In this document: positions 11,156 to 21,590 of the stretch, piece by piece | Position numbering within the stretch: position 1 is the stretch's first letter | Layout of the letters: each line of letters opens with the position of its first letter | DNA from: Halichoerus grypus | Lineage: Eukaryota > Chordata > Mammalia > Carnivora > Phocidae | Assembly: GCF_964656455.1 (NCBI RefSeq) | Contig: NC_135719.1 | Span: 134,849,284 to 134,913,283 of the forward strand | Length of the DNA: 64,000 nt | Direction: 5' to 3' | Program-made: the position numbers and the translations under genes | Notes under the pieces: generated by a model | What the model was told of the DNA's origin: nothing | Seen by the model: only the letters and a program-made list of their open reading frames with translations | The model's database searches: none

Positions 11156-12820
11156 AATAAAATTTTAGTTTTTGAACAGTTTTAGATTTACAGGAACAGT
11201 GAGAAGATAGTATACAGAGTCCCATATAGTCCTCAAGCAATTTGTCCTATCGCCACTGTCTTACATAACTGTGGTATATTTGTCACAATCAATGAGTGAA
11301 TATTGATACCTTATTATTAAATGAAGTCCATGCACTAATCAGATTTCTTTAGTTTTTATTAGGTCTTTTTCTGTTCTTGGATGTCATCCAGGATACATAT
11401 TGCATTTAGCATCCATCTTTCTTTAATCTCCTCTTGGCTGTGACAGTTTCTCCGACTTTCCTTATTCTTCATGACCTTGACAGTTTTCAGGAGTACTGAT
11501 TGGATACAGATGAGGAATATAAACCACAATGGCCCTTAACTGGGATTTTTAAAATTTGAGATATAATTAACATGCCATAAAATTCACCTTCTAAATGATA
11601 CAGTTTAGTGGGTTTTAGTATGTACACCCGGTTCTGAAACCATTACTCCTATCTGATTCCAGAATAATTCTGTCACCCCCAAATGGAATCCCATACTCAT
11701 TTCCTATTCCCCCAATCCCCTGGAAACCACTAACTTACTTTGTATAGCTATGGATTTGCCTATTCTGGACAATTCATGTAAATAGAATCATACAATATGT
11801 GGCCTTTTCTGTCTGGCTTCTTTCATTTCGTATAATGATTTCAAGATCCATCTATGTTGTTGCATGTGTTAGTACTTTATTCCTTTTTGTGGATAAATAA
11901 TATTCACTTCTATGGATATACTGTATTTTATTTTTATTTTATGCATCAGTTGGTGAGCATTTGGGTTGTTTCTGCTTTTGGTCCATTACACATAATGCTG
12001 CTACAAACATTTGAGTACGAGTTTTTGTGTTAGCATATGTTTTCAGTCTCTTGGATATGTGCCTAGGAGTAGAAATGCTGGATCATATAGGAACTCTACT
12101 CAACGTTTTGGGGACTGCCAGATTCTTTTCTACAGTGACTGCTCCATTTTACATTTCCACCCAATAGTGTATGAAGGTTCCTATTTCTCAATATCCGTGT
12201 CAACACTTGGTATCATCTGTCTTTTTAAACTTTGTCATCCTAGTGGGTGTGACGTGATATCTTATTGTGGTTTTGGTTTACCTTTTCCAGATGGCTAATG
12301 ATGCTGGGCATCTTTTCATGTCCTAATTTGCCATTCGTATATCTCATTTTCAATAATAGTTATTTGAATTTTTGTCCATTTTCAAACTGAATATTTTTCT
12401 TTTTCGTATTTGTGTAGTAAGAGGTCTTAATATATTCTGGATGCTAGACCAGTAGGAGACATACAGTTTACAAATATTTTCTTACATTCTGTGGGTGGTC
12501 TTTTAACTATGTTGATAGTATCATTTGAAGTCAACTCATCTGCTTTTCTTTCTTTCTTTCTTTCTTTCTTTCTTTTTTTTTGGTACTTGTGCTATAGGTG
12601 TCATAACAACAACAAAAAAGTGCCTAATCCAAGGTCACAACAATGTATACCTATGTTGTATTCCAGACTTTTATAGTTTTAGCACTTATATTTAGGCCAT
12701 TGATCCATTTGGAGTTAATTTTTGTATATGGTGTGAGGTTGGGGTCCAATTTCACTCTTTTGCATGTGGATATTCAGTTTTCCTAGCACTGTTTGTTGAA
12801 AAGAATAAATTGATATTTCT
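11156..12820 (-). mobile_element. old L1 (L1M-type) 3' UTR and ORF2 end
   Basis: Read in reverse, this has the layout of a mammal-wide L1: 3' UTR at low coordinates and ORF2 C-terminal sequence at higher ones. Landmarks on this strand include ttgaacagttttagattta, tggatttgcctattctgga, atgttgttgcatgtgttag, gctggatcatataggaact and the ttgttgaaaagaataa region. It carries many substitutions and stops and is dead. A (TTTC)n run near 12545-12582 interrupts it. Confidence 0.88.
12543..12582. repeat. (TTTC)n microsatellite
   Basis: Seven or so TTTC units followed by a T-run, inside the old L1. Confidence 0.9.
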
Positions 12821-12891
12821 TAGTATTTCCCCTCATAAATAGACTGGGTTTATGGGTTTGGGGAAGGAGGCCACAGAGCTAAAATTCCATT

Positions 12892-13665
12892 CCTTTTTTT
12901 TTTAAATTTTATTTTATTATGTTACGTTAATCACCATACATTACATCATTAGTTTTTGATGTAGTGTTCCATGATTCATTGTTTGCGTATAATACCCAGT
13001 GCTCCATGCAGTACGTGCCCTCTTTAATACCCTTCACCAGGCTAACCCATCCCCCCACCCCCATCCCCTCTAGAACCCTCAGTTTGTTTCTCAGAGTCCA
13101 TAGTCTCTCATGGTTCCTCTCCCCCTCCGATTTCCCCCCCTTCATTTTTCCCTTCCTACTATCTTCTTTTTTTTGTTGTTTTTTTTAACATATAATGTAT
13201 TATTTGTTTCAGAGGTACAGGTCTGTGATTCATCAGTCTTACACAATTCACAGCACTCACCATAGCACATACTCTCCCCAATGTCTATCACCCAGTCATC
13301 CCATCCCTCCCACCCCCACCACTCCAGCAACCCTCAGCTTGTTTCCTGAAATTAAGAATTCCTCATATTAGTGAGGTCATATGATAAATGTTTTTCTCTG
13401 ATTGACTTATTTTGCTTAGAATAATACCCTCTAGTTCCATCCATGTCATTGCAAATGGCCAGATTTCGGTGGGTTTTTTTTGATGGCTGCATAATATTCC
13501 ATTGTGCGTGTATGTGTGCGTATACACACACACACACACACACCACATCTTCTTTATGCATTCATCTGTTGATGGACATCATGGCTCTTTCCATAGTTTG
13601 GCTATTGTGGACATTGCTGCTATAAACATTGGGGTGCACATAGCCCTTAGGATCCATTTTTATCA
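12892..13665 (-). mobile_element. carnivoran L1 3' end, 5' truncated
   Basis: A younger L1 in reverse. From the 3' end it holds a distal 3' UTR module (12902-13157, with taatcaccatacattaca and gttccatgattcattgttt), an A-rich joint (T-rich on this strand, 13158-13187), a proximal 3' UTR module (from about 13188) and the end of ORF2 (ttccatccatgtcattgca near 13436). The 5' end is lost at about 13660. A CA/GT stretch at 13503-13543 is the usual simple repeat within this L1. Short frames on both strands here are L1 by-products. Confidence 0.9.
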
Positions 13666-14190
13666 CATTATACGGTCACCAATTTTATCACAGTGAGGTT
13701 AACCTTGATCACCTGGATTAGGTAGTATTTGTCAGGTTTCTCCACTCAGTTACTCTCCCTACTCCCTCCTCCACCCCACTATCCATACTATACTCTTTAG
13801 AAGGAAGTCATTATGCCTTGCTCACACTTAAAGAGGGGGGAAATATGCTCCATTTCCTTGAGGGCAGAGTATCTATGTAAATTTTTTAGCACAGGAAGTT
13901 GAATTTTCTCATTTTTAAAATTCATTTATATCAGTATACACTCATGGATATTTATTAAATACTTATGATTTAACCCAATAATGCTTTGTTTATTTTATTT
14001 CTCAAATTGTTACATTTGGCCTCTGTGCTCTTTCAGTTATCTCCTTTGACATAATCATATTATTGTATTATCATTTAAATACTTTCTTACCTTCTGGAAT
14101 TTCAAGATAGTCCAGGCTTATCTTGTATATTTCATGCCTACCAGTCATTTCTTCAAGAAGCACACATTCCTTTTATTGGCAAATAGTAGT
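13666..14190. other. unassigned AT-rich DNA
   Basis: No gene is recognised. Some of it may be further worn L1 sequence, but no landmark is clear. Confidence 0.35.
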
Positions 14191-14203
14191 AGAAACTTAT
14201 CCA

Positions 14204-14400
14204 GGGGCGCCTGAATGGCCCAGTCTGTTAAGCGTCCTGCTCTTGATTTCAGCTCAGGTTGTGATATAAGGATTATAAGATTGAGCCCCACGTCAGGCTC
14301 CATACTGATTGTGGAGCTTGCTTGGGATTCTCTCTCTCCCTCGCCCTCTGCCCCTCTCCCAAGCTCTCTCTAAAAAAAAAAAAAAAGAAAAGAAAAGAAA
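14204..14400 (+). mobile_element. older SINEC subfamily copy
   Basis: It starts ggggcgcctgaatggcccag and ends in an A-rich tail with AAAAG units. The body differs from the young copies (ttgatttcagctcaggttg, gattgagccccacgtcagg), so it belongs to an older carnivoran SINEC subfamily. An imperfect duplication, gaaacttatccag against gaaactattatctag, flanks it. Confidence 0.9.
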
Positions 14401-14487
14401 GAAACTATTATCTAGGTCCTGGGTTGTTCACTGCCATTATGTATTAGGGAGTCATTGTATCTAGGTCCTCTCAGCTGCCAGAGCAAG

Positions 14488-14513
14488 GAATATCTATCTA
14501 TCTATCATCTATC

Positions 14514-14560
<47 letters not shown>

Positions 14561-14562
14561 AT
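14488..14562. repeat. (TATC)n microsatellite
   Basis: TATC units with a few ATC interruptions near 14503-14515, then a long pure run ending at catcatatg. Confidence 0.96.
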
Positions 14563-14739
14563 CATATGTAACTTTCTGTATAAATATTAAGCTAAATAAA
14601 AGTTCATTCTGATATCTCCAACTTTAATACATTACCACATGGGTTATTTTTGCTTTCTCTCCTTGCTTATCTATAATATACTACACCAACAGAAAGAAAC
14701 CTAGCTCTCATGAGTCCTTTAACACTTCATACAGGACAA

Positions 14740-15420
14740 GTTTGCGGACAATGAAATCTTTCAGTTTTTTTGTTTGTTTGTTTTTGTTTTTGTCTTTAAA
14801 CATTCTTCATTTTTCAATGGTAATTTTACCTGCTATGGAATTTAGGTTCATGTTTTTTTTTTTTCTTGCAATGCTTTAAATATTTCACTCCACTCTCTTC
14901 TTGCTTACATGACTTCTATGATAAATGTGTTTTAATTCTTGTTCTTGTTCTTCTATAGATAGGTATTTTTTTTTTAATCTAGATACTTTCAAGATGGTCT
15001 TTTTGACTTTGGTTTCTGTAATTTGAAAATGATATGCTAGGTGTGATTTTTTTAAATATTTATCCCTCTTGTTCTAGAAATTTTCTGGATCTTTATTTTG
15101 GTACCTATCATTAGATTTGACCAGTTCTTGGTTATTATTATTTAAAATCTTTCTTTGCTCCATTCTCTTTATTTTCCTTCAAACGATATGTATATTCCAC
15201 CTTTTGAAATTGTACCACAATTCTTGGCTTTTCTGTTTTTTTTTTTCTTTTTCTTTTTTTTTTTTTTATGTTTGTGTTCATTTGGGGACTTTTCTAATGG
15301 TCTGATTTTAGCCTCATTTGTTTTTTCCTCAGTCTTATGGAGTCTACTAAAAAGCCATCAATGGCACTCATCTTTTTCTGGTACAGTGCTTTTTATTTAT
15401 AGTATTTTCTTTTGGTAATT
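14740..15420 (-). mobile_element. L1 or HAL1 ORF1-like remnant
   Basis: Landmarks such as gaaatctttcagttttt, 'tttcactccactctcttcttgc', 'actttcaagatggtctttttgactttgg' and 'atgatatgctaggtgtga' match the antisense of the ORF1 region of old L1 and half-L1 elements. The copy is heavily degraded and has T-runs at 14852-14864 and 15238-15268. Strand follows from reading that ORF1 in reverse. Confidence 0.6.
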
Positions 15421-16085
15421 TCTACTTGAGATATGTTCTACTTGACTCACAGAAACTCCAGTTATCTTTCCATAAAACTAGAAATGTGAATGAAATGTAT
15501 AATTAAGTCAATCACGTGGACATATTTCAAATATCTAGATTTTTGGGAATGAGCAGATTAAGCATTCAGACAATTGAGTTGTCCTTTTTTTAAATCCATT
15601 TTCTTTGGTCCATATAAATGTATTTTTATACCTAACTTAGCAGGAAAGAGTATCTAATTCTGGTTGCACATTCAAGTGAGGTTGCTATAATATTTAGTGC
15701 CAAGACAGGTACAGAACCACAACACAATACTAAAATCTAAATCCTGGAGTCAGGAGATGATCAGTGGTTAAATCAGGATCAGTTACATAATGAGAACTAC
15801 CCACATTAGAGTGAAGGAAATTGGAGGACCAGAATCTCTGAGTAATTTCCAGGACCATGCAACTGGATCTAACATGAACATCAGGTGATAGAATAAGACT
15901 GAAGGAAAATGTGAGTGAAATTCCTATAAGCAAACTCTTCTGTCGTTTCAATATGAAGGCTAAGAACTACATCCTTGTTGATTCATATTTGTACAAATTA
16001 AAGGCACAATATGGTAAGACTATTATCTGATAAACAATGAAGAGTGGTCAAAGCTTACTTAAATCCTGTCTTGGAAGAGGCCAAT
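15421..16085. other. unassigned DNA
   Basis: No gene, exon or repeat is recognised. The 73-codon reverse frame at 15730-15951 has no known motif. Confidence 0.4.
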
Positions 16086-16086
16086 A

Positions 16087-16100
16087 AGAAAGAAAGATGA

Positions 16101-16171
<71 letters not shown>
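16087..16171. repeat. (GAAA)n microsatellite
   Basis: About twenty GAAA units with one early interruption (GATGAAA). It is an all-purine strand longer than 70 bases, of a kind that can form triplex DNA. Confidence 0.96.
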
Positions 16172-16172
<1 letters not shown>

Positions 16173-16434
16173 CATAATCCATGTGAACAAGCATATATGC
16201 AGCTATCTCATGTTACAATATTTTTAAGCAAATGCTGTACTTCAACATGATTCATTACTCTCAACAAATGCTGTTGAGTAAGATCTATAAACCATTTTTC
16301 CCACCCTCCCTCTAAATTCCAATTTTCAGCCCAGAGTGCACTGTTTTTATAATCAAAGTTCCTCAAAGCATTTCCTTTTGAAAAGGTTAACATCAACCTG
16401 ACACATTGGGGAAACCACAAAAATAACTTTGAAC

Positions 16435-16672
16435 TGCAGCATTTTATTTTTGTTTTGTTTTTTTTTAATATTTTTATTTATTTATTTGACAGAGAGAGAG
16501 ACCGCAAGAGAGGGAGCACAAACAGGGGGAGTGGGGGAGGGAGAAGCAGGCTTCCCGCGGAACAGGGAGCACAATGCGGGGCTCGATCCCAGGACTCTGG
16601 GACCATGACCTGAGCCGAAGGCAGATGCTCAACGACTGAGCCACCCAGGCGCCCCTGCAGCATTTTATTTTT
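16435..16672 (-). mobile_element. SINEC, first of a tandem pair
   Basis: The body is 16452-16655, reverse orientation, ending in the head gccacccaggcgcccc. The duplication tgcagcattttattttt is at 16435-16451 and again from 16656. The second flank also serves as the left flank of the next SINEC. Confidence 0.96.
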
Positions 16673-16903
16673 TATTTATTTATTTATTTATTTTTTTTAA
16701 GATTTTATTTATTTATTTGACAGAGAGAGACACAGCGAGAGAGGGAACACAAGCAGGGGGAGTGGGAGAGGGAGAAGCAGGCTTCCCGCAGAGCAGGGAG
16801 CCCCATGCGGGGCTCGATCCCAGGACCCTGGGATCATGACCTGAGCTGAAGGCAGACGCTTAACGACTGAGCCACCCAGGTGCCACTGCAGCATTTTATT
16901 TTT
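16673..16903 (-). mobile_element. SINEC, second of a tandem pair sharing one target site
   Basis: The body is about 16673-16886, same orientation as its neighbour, with a TTTA-rich tail at the left and the head 'cacccaggtgccac' at the right. A third copy of tgcagcattttattttt follows it at 16887-16903. The reverse frame of 107 codons at 16709-17032 is mostly SINE translation and is not a gene. Confidence 0.95.
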
Positions 16904-17465
16904 AACACAAACCACAAACTGCCACTCTTTTCTAATACTTTGAATTGAAGAAAGTAGAAAGGTGTTCAAAAACTGTACTGCTAGAATATTCTTGTTTTCT
17001 TTGAAATAGGAAGAAGAAAACACTCCTTGCAACCAGTTGAAACAATAACATGGCAGGGATAATCATTACAGAGTAAGATTCTTTCTAAAAACTGTCACTA
17101 AACACTCAGCCTAGGTGTCTTCATGCAGTGACTCAGCTCAATGATGTAATTTTTTTTCTTTTTAAGCAACAATGAAACCCTGATTCTGACAGACTCCATT
17201 CCTTTCTCAAAAATGCAACTCCGTAATAAGGTAGAGCTCACTATACATCCATTTAATTCCTGTCATAGTTATCACAAGTAATTTGCTTTCTAATGAAAAT
17301 AACAAAAGGGCCATGTCTCATTTTGCAGGCAATTTTTAGTAGAAAACACAAGGGACTGAAATACTGGCAACTTATTTTCTGGTGGTAGGATTAGTTTGTT
17401 GTAAAAAAAAAAAAAAGTAAAAATCTGAGATTGGAAGGTGGGCAGAACTAACTGAGCTCTTGAGA
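16904..17465. other. unassigned DNA
   Basis: No gene or named repeat is recognised. A short A-run lies at 17402-17416. Confidence 0.4.
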
Positions 17466-17560
17466 GGAAAGACAAGTCTTTTTATCCTTGTATTCCCAAT
17501 TCTAGTGTATGGCATTATGTTCAATTATTGTTTCTGTAATGAATGAATGAATGGATGACC
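17466..17560 (+). repeat. L2 LINE 3' end remnant
   Basis: The order ccttgtattcccaattc, tagtgtatggcattatg and 'gtttctgtaatgaatgaatgaat' matches the L2 3' end (…stretch like 'tatccccagcgcctagcac', then ttgttgaatgaatgaa). The copy is old and short. Confidence 0.65.
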
Positions 17561-18019
17561 AGACTATGGAAATTCCCACAGAGGTGTTTGCTATAACAGA
17601 AAGTAAATCCTCAAGTTCCTTTTCTTTTCTTCTGTTTTTTTAAAATATAATCATGAGGGAGATCAGGTCAGAGCCCAAATCACAGTGTTGTACCAGGCAA
17701 GGCAACCACTGTTTATACCTAAGCCAGGTGCCTTCCTAAGTAGGATTTCCAAAGTCCCCCTCCTAACACTTGCCCGTCTTCAGAAATTACGTGTGTAACA
17801 CATAGGTCACTCAAATTGAATCTCTTTCACTTTCACTGTGAAACCTTTCTTTTCTTCCAAATTTGCTCCATTTTATTTATTAGATACATTTATAATAACT
17901 CTACTAGATATCCTCTCACCTGGTCTGATGGGACTCCCATCAAATGTGCAAGTTCAACCATGCCATTTTCCCACTTAAGCTGCTCTCATTTTCTATAACC
18001 CAAAGAAACCCCGGATTCC
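17561..18019. other. unassigned DNA
   Basis: No gene is recognised. The 60-codon frame at 17816-17998 lacks any recognisable domain. Parts may be worn L2 sequence upstream of the next entry. Confidence 0.35.
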
Positions 18020-18110
18020 AGGTTGGGCATTTGAACCCCTCATGATCTGACCCCAGCCTAAACCTTCTTTCTCATATCGGCTCCTTGCTCTATGCAATTT
18101 ATAACTATGT
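18020..18110 (+). repeat. possible L2 LINE fragment
   Basis: The stretch 'cccctcatgatctgaccccagcc' followed by a CT-rich part resembles an internal L2 3' region (catgatctggcccctgcct). The match is short, so the call is tentative. Confidence 0.45.
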
Positions 18111-18269
18111 GACAGAAAATTGCTTTGGATTCCCTAAAAATATAGTGTACTTCTCTCTTCTGGTAAATAAATGACATTATTCCTGATAAAATTAGCTTCC
18201 TTACTCTGCTTCCTTGTCTGCTTCACTTCACATTTGTTTTGAAAACAACTACAAAAATCTTCTCTATAC

Positions 18270-18325
18270 AAAAACTAATGATGTAATGTATGGTGATTAA
18301 CATAACATAATAAAAAAAAAAGGAA
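18270..18325 (+). mobile_element. very short carnivoran L1 3' end
   Basis: Only the last 45 or so bases of the L1 3' UTR are present (aactaatgatgtaatgtatg, then gattaacataacataat) followed by an A-tail with one GG. The rest was lost by 5' truncation at insertion. Confidence 0.88.
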
Positions 18326-18354
18326 AAAAAATTCCCTAATGGTTAAGTAGGGGA

Positions 18355-18620
18355 ATGTAAAGTGGGGGTTAAAAACATGGATTTTGGATTTAGATAGATA
18401 AAATAATGAATCCCTGATCTTCCACTTATGAGCCATGGAAATAAGATATTTCCCCCTAGATCATTATAATTGGTATTGATTAGAATGAGGACAATTATAC
18501 CTACATTCTTCAGTGAGGACACAAGGAGTGTTGCTTATCAAGCACTTAGAAGAGAACATGGAACATAATGAACATTTCATAGTCGGCATTAATACTTACT
18601 GTTATTTGTTACTGTTGTTA
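18355..18620 (+). repeat. MIR SINE, diverged
   Basis: MIR features in order: acatggattttggatttag, 'gatcttccacttatgagccatgg', 'gattagaatgaggacaattatacctac', and a tail around aacatttcatagtcggc. It is a long but worn copy. Confidence 0.75.
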
Positions 18621-19043
18621 TTTAGATGATTTTCTACATGCTCTGTCAGCTCATCTATCGTGACACTAAACACATGAGACTGAAAATATATCTTTGCCTA
18701 TCCATGTATTCCTTTAAACTGCAAGATCCTGAGGGCACACATTCTGGCCCTGAGAAGACTGGTATATAGACATAACCATGTCTGTTCAATATTCACCATT
18801 CTCCAAACAGTAAATACACTTTTTTTTCTTTCTCACTAAATATATGTATTCAGATAAAGCTCATAACTTCCCAACTCATTAGCTGTGTAGGTGTTAGAAA
18901 TTCTCCATTAGCATCAGGGAAATAAAGCCAAATTGCAAAGCAATTAGCCAATTGTTTTTGGGTGTTTTTTTGTTTTTTGTTTTTTCCTTTTGGCTCATTT
19001 TAAATAAAGACAGACTAAACAGCCTCTCCAGTTTGTCTTTGAA

Positions 19044-19076
19044 TTTTTTTAATGCACAAATTGTGCATTAAAAAAA
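19044..19076. repeat. 33-base palindrome (hairpin or cruciform)
   Basis: Arms of 16 bases, at 19044-19059 and 19061-19076, are exact reverse complements around a single A at 19060. The core is aatgcacaaattgtgcatt, flanked by seven T and seven A. No transposon that I know has this end structure. Confidence 0.9.
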
Positions 19077-19484
19077 AGCAAAAAAATTTACATCTTTTCT
19101 AGTTTTTTAAAATATGCTGAATTCAATAAAATTTTAATGTGTACTTATCTATGAATTCTGAAACAGATAATAAATGCTTTTAGGACAAACTCTTTGACTA
19201 GTCTAAAATGTTAAAATGTAGTTTTTGTTACTAAAAATCTCTATCTTTTTTAAACCTTTCTATAAGACTTTGTTAAACATTGATTCTATGACATTATAAG
19301 AAACTCAAGAGACTCAGAAGTCATGTACTGATAAAGTTTTAAACCAGAAAATTCAAGAATGTGGACTCAGAAACTAAAAGGCAAACCACTGGTATCTTCT
19401 CAACCAAATTCCTTATATTTATTAGCATATTAGTAGTAGATGAATATGAATTCCAACTTCTGATAGATCTAAAAATATAGGCTT

Positions 19485-19717
19485 TCCATTTTCTTTTCTT
19501 TTTTTTTTTTTAAAGATTTTATTTATTTATTTGACAGAGACACAGCGCGAGAGAGAGGGAACACAAGCAGGGGGAGTAGGAGAGGGAGAAGCAGGCCTCC
19601 TGCGGAGCAGGGAGCCCGATGCGGGGCTCAATCCCAGGACCCTGGGATCATGACCTGAGCCAAAGGCAGATGCTTAATGACTGAGCCACCCAGGCACCCC
19701 TCCATTTTCTTTTCTTT
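19485..19717 (-). mobile_element. SINEC with intact target-site duplication
   Basis: The body is 19502-19700, reverse orientation. The duplication tccattttcttttcttt lies at 19485-19501 and 19701-19717. The head reads acccaggcacccc, one change from the usual form. Confidence 0.96.
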
Positions 19718-21590
19718 GCTCTATTACAAGTAGCTCATTCTGCCTATTTTTGTGTAGGATTTGGGAATGGATGGTTGGGATGGAAAGCTCTCTTCCTAGA
19801 AACAGGATGAATTTCTCTCTTTTTAATTAGTAAATATCAACTACACAGCTATTCCACCTTCATTTCCTATTATGAGTGGGAAAACCTTTTAGGTTTTTTT
19901 TTTTTTCTGTCCTTCACTACTTTGTTTTAATGGATTATTGTCTAGGTTACTGATTGACTTTGAAGTGTTATTATTACAGGAAAGAGATTGACACATTTTT
20001 GTGGCAGGAAACAAAGGGCTGTGAGCTGGAAAAAGACACAGTCTGAAAAATGTGGGAGAAGCAGGGGCACATGGGTATTAGGATTCTTCTAACAGGAACA
20101 TGGTCTCAGAGAAAAGAACCTGACAATAGGAAAAAAAAAAAATTCTAATGCAAATGCATTGTTTTATTGCTGAAGAATTTTGTTGAATAAAAGTCCTTCC
20201 AAATCATTCATTGCTTAGGTTCCCACTAGTCAAAATCTTCACCAACAGCCCTCATCAGCCTGTCTCCTAGACAACAGGCCAGTGACACGAGAATTTGCTC
20301 TTGAGCCAGCTACTCTAAGTGATGCTCCTCTACAGTTCATCCTTAAGAAACTGTAAGATCAGATGGACCCCTGAGAACGTAGTGGGATAGGAGAGGAGCT
20401 CCCGCCCCTGTACTTGGGGATTACACTGTGATTGTGCCCAAGCTTCAACAGCTGAGACAGTTGTGAATAGATATTCCTGATATACATAGATCATCATCAT
20501 GTAAATTCATGTATTTTGTACTTCTCACTATTCACAAAGATCGTAGCAATGGGCTCATGCAAAGCATACAAGAAATCTGCATTGTAAGGGAGATATACTA
20601 TTTTTTTACATGATATGAGCATCAATTGGATTATATATTAAAGGAAAAATTCATTTCTCAACAATTTCAAGAGACTGAGATGCTTCCGTGGAAGATTTAA
20701 GAAAGTTTATATAGCTGAGCTTGAACAGATTCATGTATTTCATATGCCAGCTGATTGCCTCAAGTAGAAATGGACCCAGTTATAATAGAGACAAATATTT
20801 CAAAAAGAATCTTATGACAATAGAGTACAACTTTCCAATTGCTGACCTAAATTTTCACCTTCTAGTCCTGGAGAATATTTATTGTAATTTTTTTTCCAGG
20901 GTAATGCACTGAACTACCCATTTCTTTCCCTGAGGAATTTTTTTCTTCTCTTTTCAAACTTGAGAGGCAAAAGTGCCATAACAATTGTGAAACTATTCAG
21001 AGGAAGAATGTCAGCTTTTGACAAGTTGACTTTTCTCTCACTTGAAGGGACCAAAGGAAATCAGCAGACGAAAGGAAAATTGATGAAGATTTTGGCACAA
21101 AAAATCATATCTACGTATGCTGCCTCTGTGGGTCACTTATTTTTCTATGCTCTACCTACTACCTCAATTTGTTGACCATAAACCACCCTTTTGATGACAA
21201 TTCTTGGATGGCATGTTAGATGACTCAGCTTTCTTGGTCTAGCTGTGTGGTACTGAAAGACATCTTGGTACTGACAAGTGATCAGACACTTCATTTTTAC
21301 AGAAAAATAAATTTTCCCCCTATTGGACTATAGGGACTATATTGAATTGAACAAATAAATGGCTGGTTTTAATAAAGAATAGGGAACAATCTTACCTTGA
21401 TAGTTTTTCCAATTATAAAAAAAAAATACTCTTACCTAAATACCCAGTGTTAATTTTTAATGCTGGTTTATATAATCCTGTTTTCAAAAGTGAAGTTAAA
21501 TATGGATCACAGAAAATGTTGCTATAAATGATCCACATGCTTATTCAAGATGGAAGACTGAGAATTCAGTTTTACTGCCTTTTGTTCTCA
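19718..21590. other. unassigned AT-rich DNA
   Basis: Nearly 1.9 kb with no recognised repeat or exon. Short A-runs lie near 20131-20142 and 21417-21427. Frames at 20721 and 20960 are under 75 codons with no known domain. Confidence 0.4.

Noticed and set aside
14488..14562. CRISPR-like repeat array
   Set aside because: It is a TATC microsatellite with no spacers of unique sequence, in a mammalian genome.
16709..17032. 107-codon reverse frame
   Set aside because: Most of it is translation of a SINEC body (the G-G-S-V-V and W-D-R-A-P-H-G-A-P-C type peptide recurs in other SINEC copies), extended into flanking DNA.
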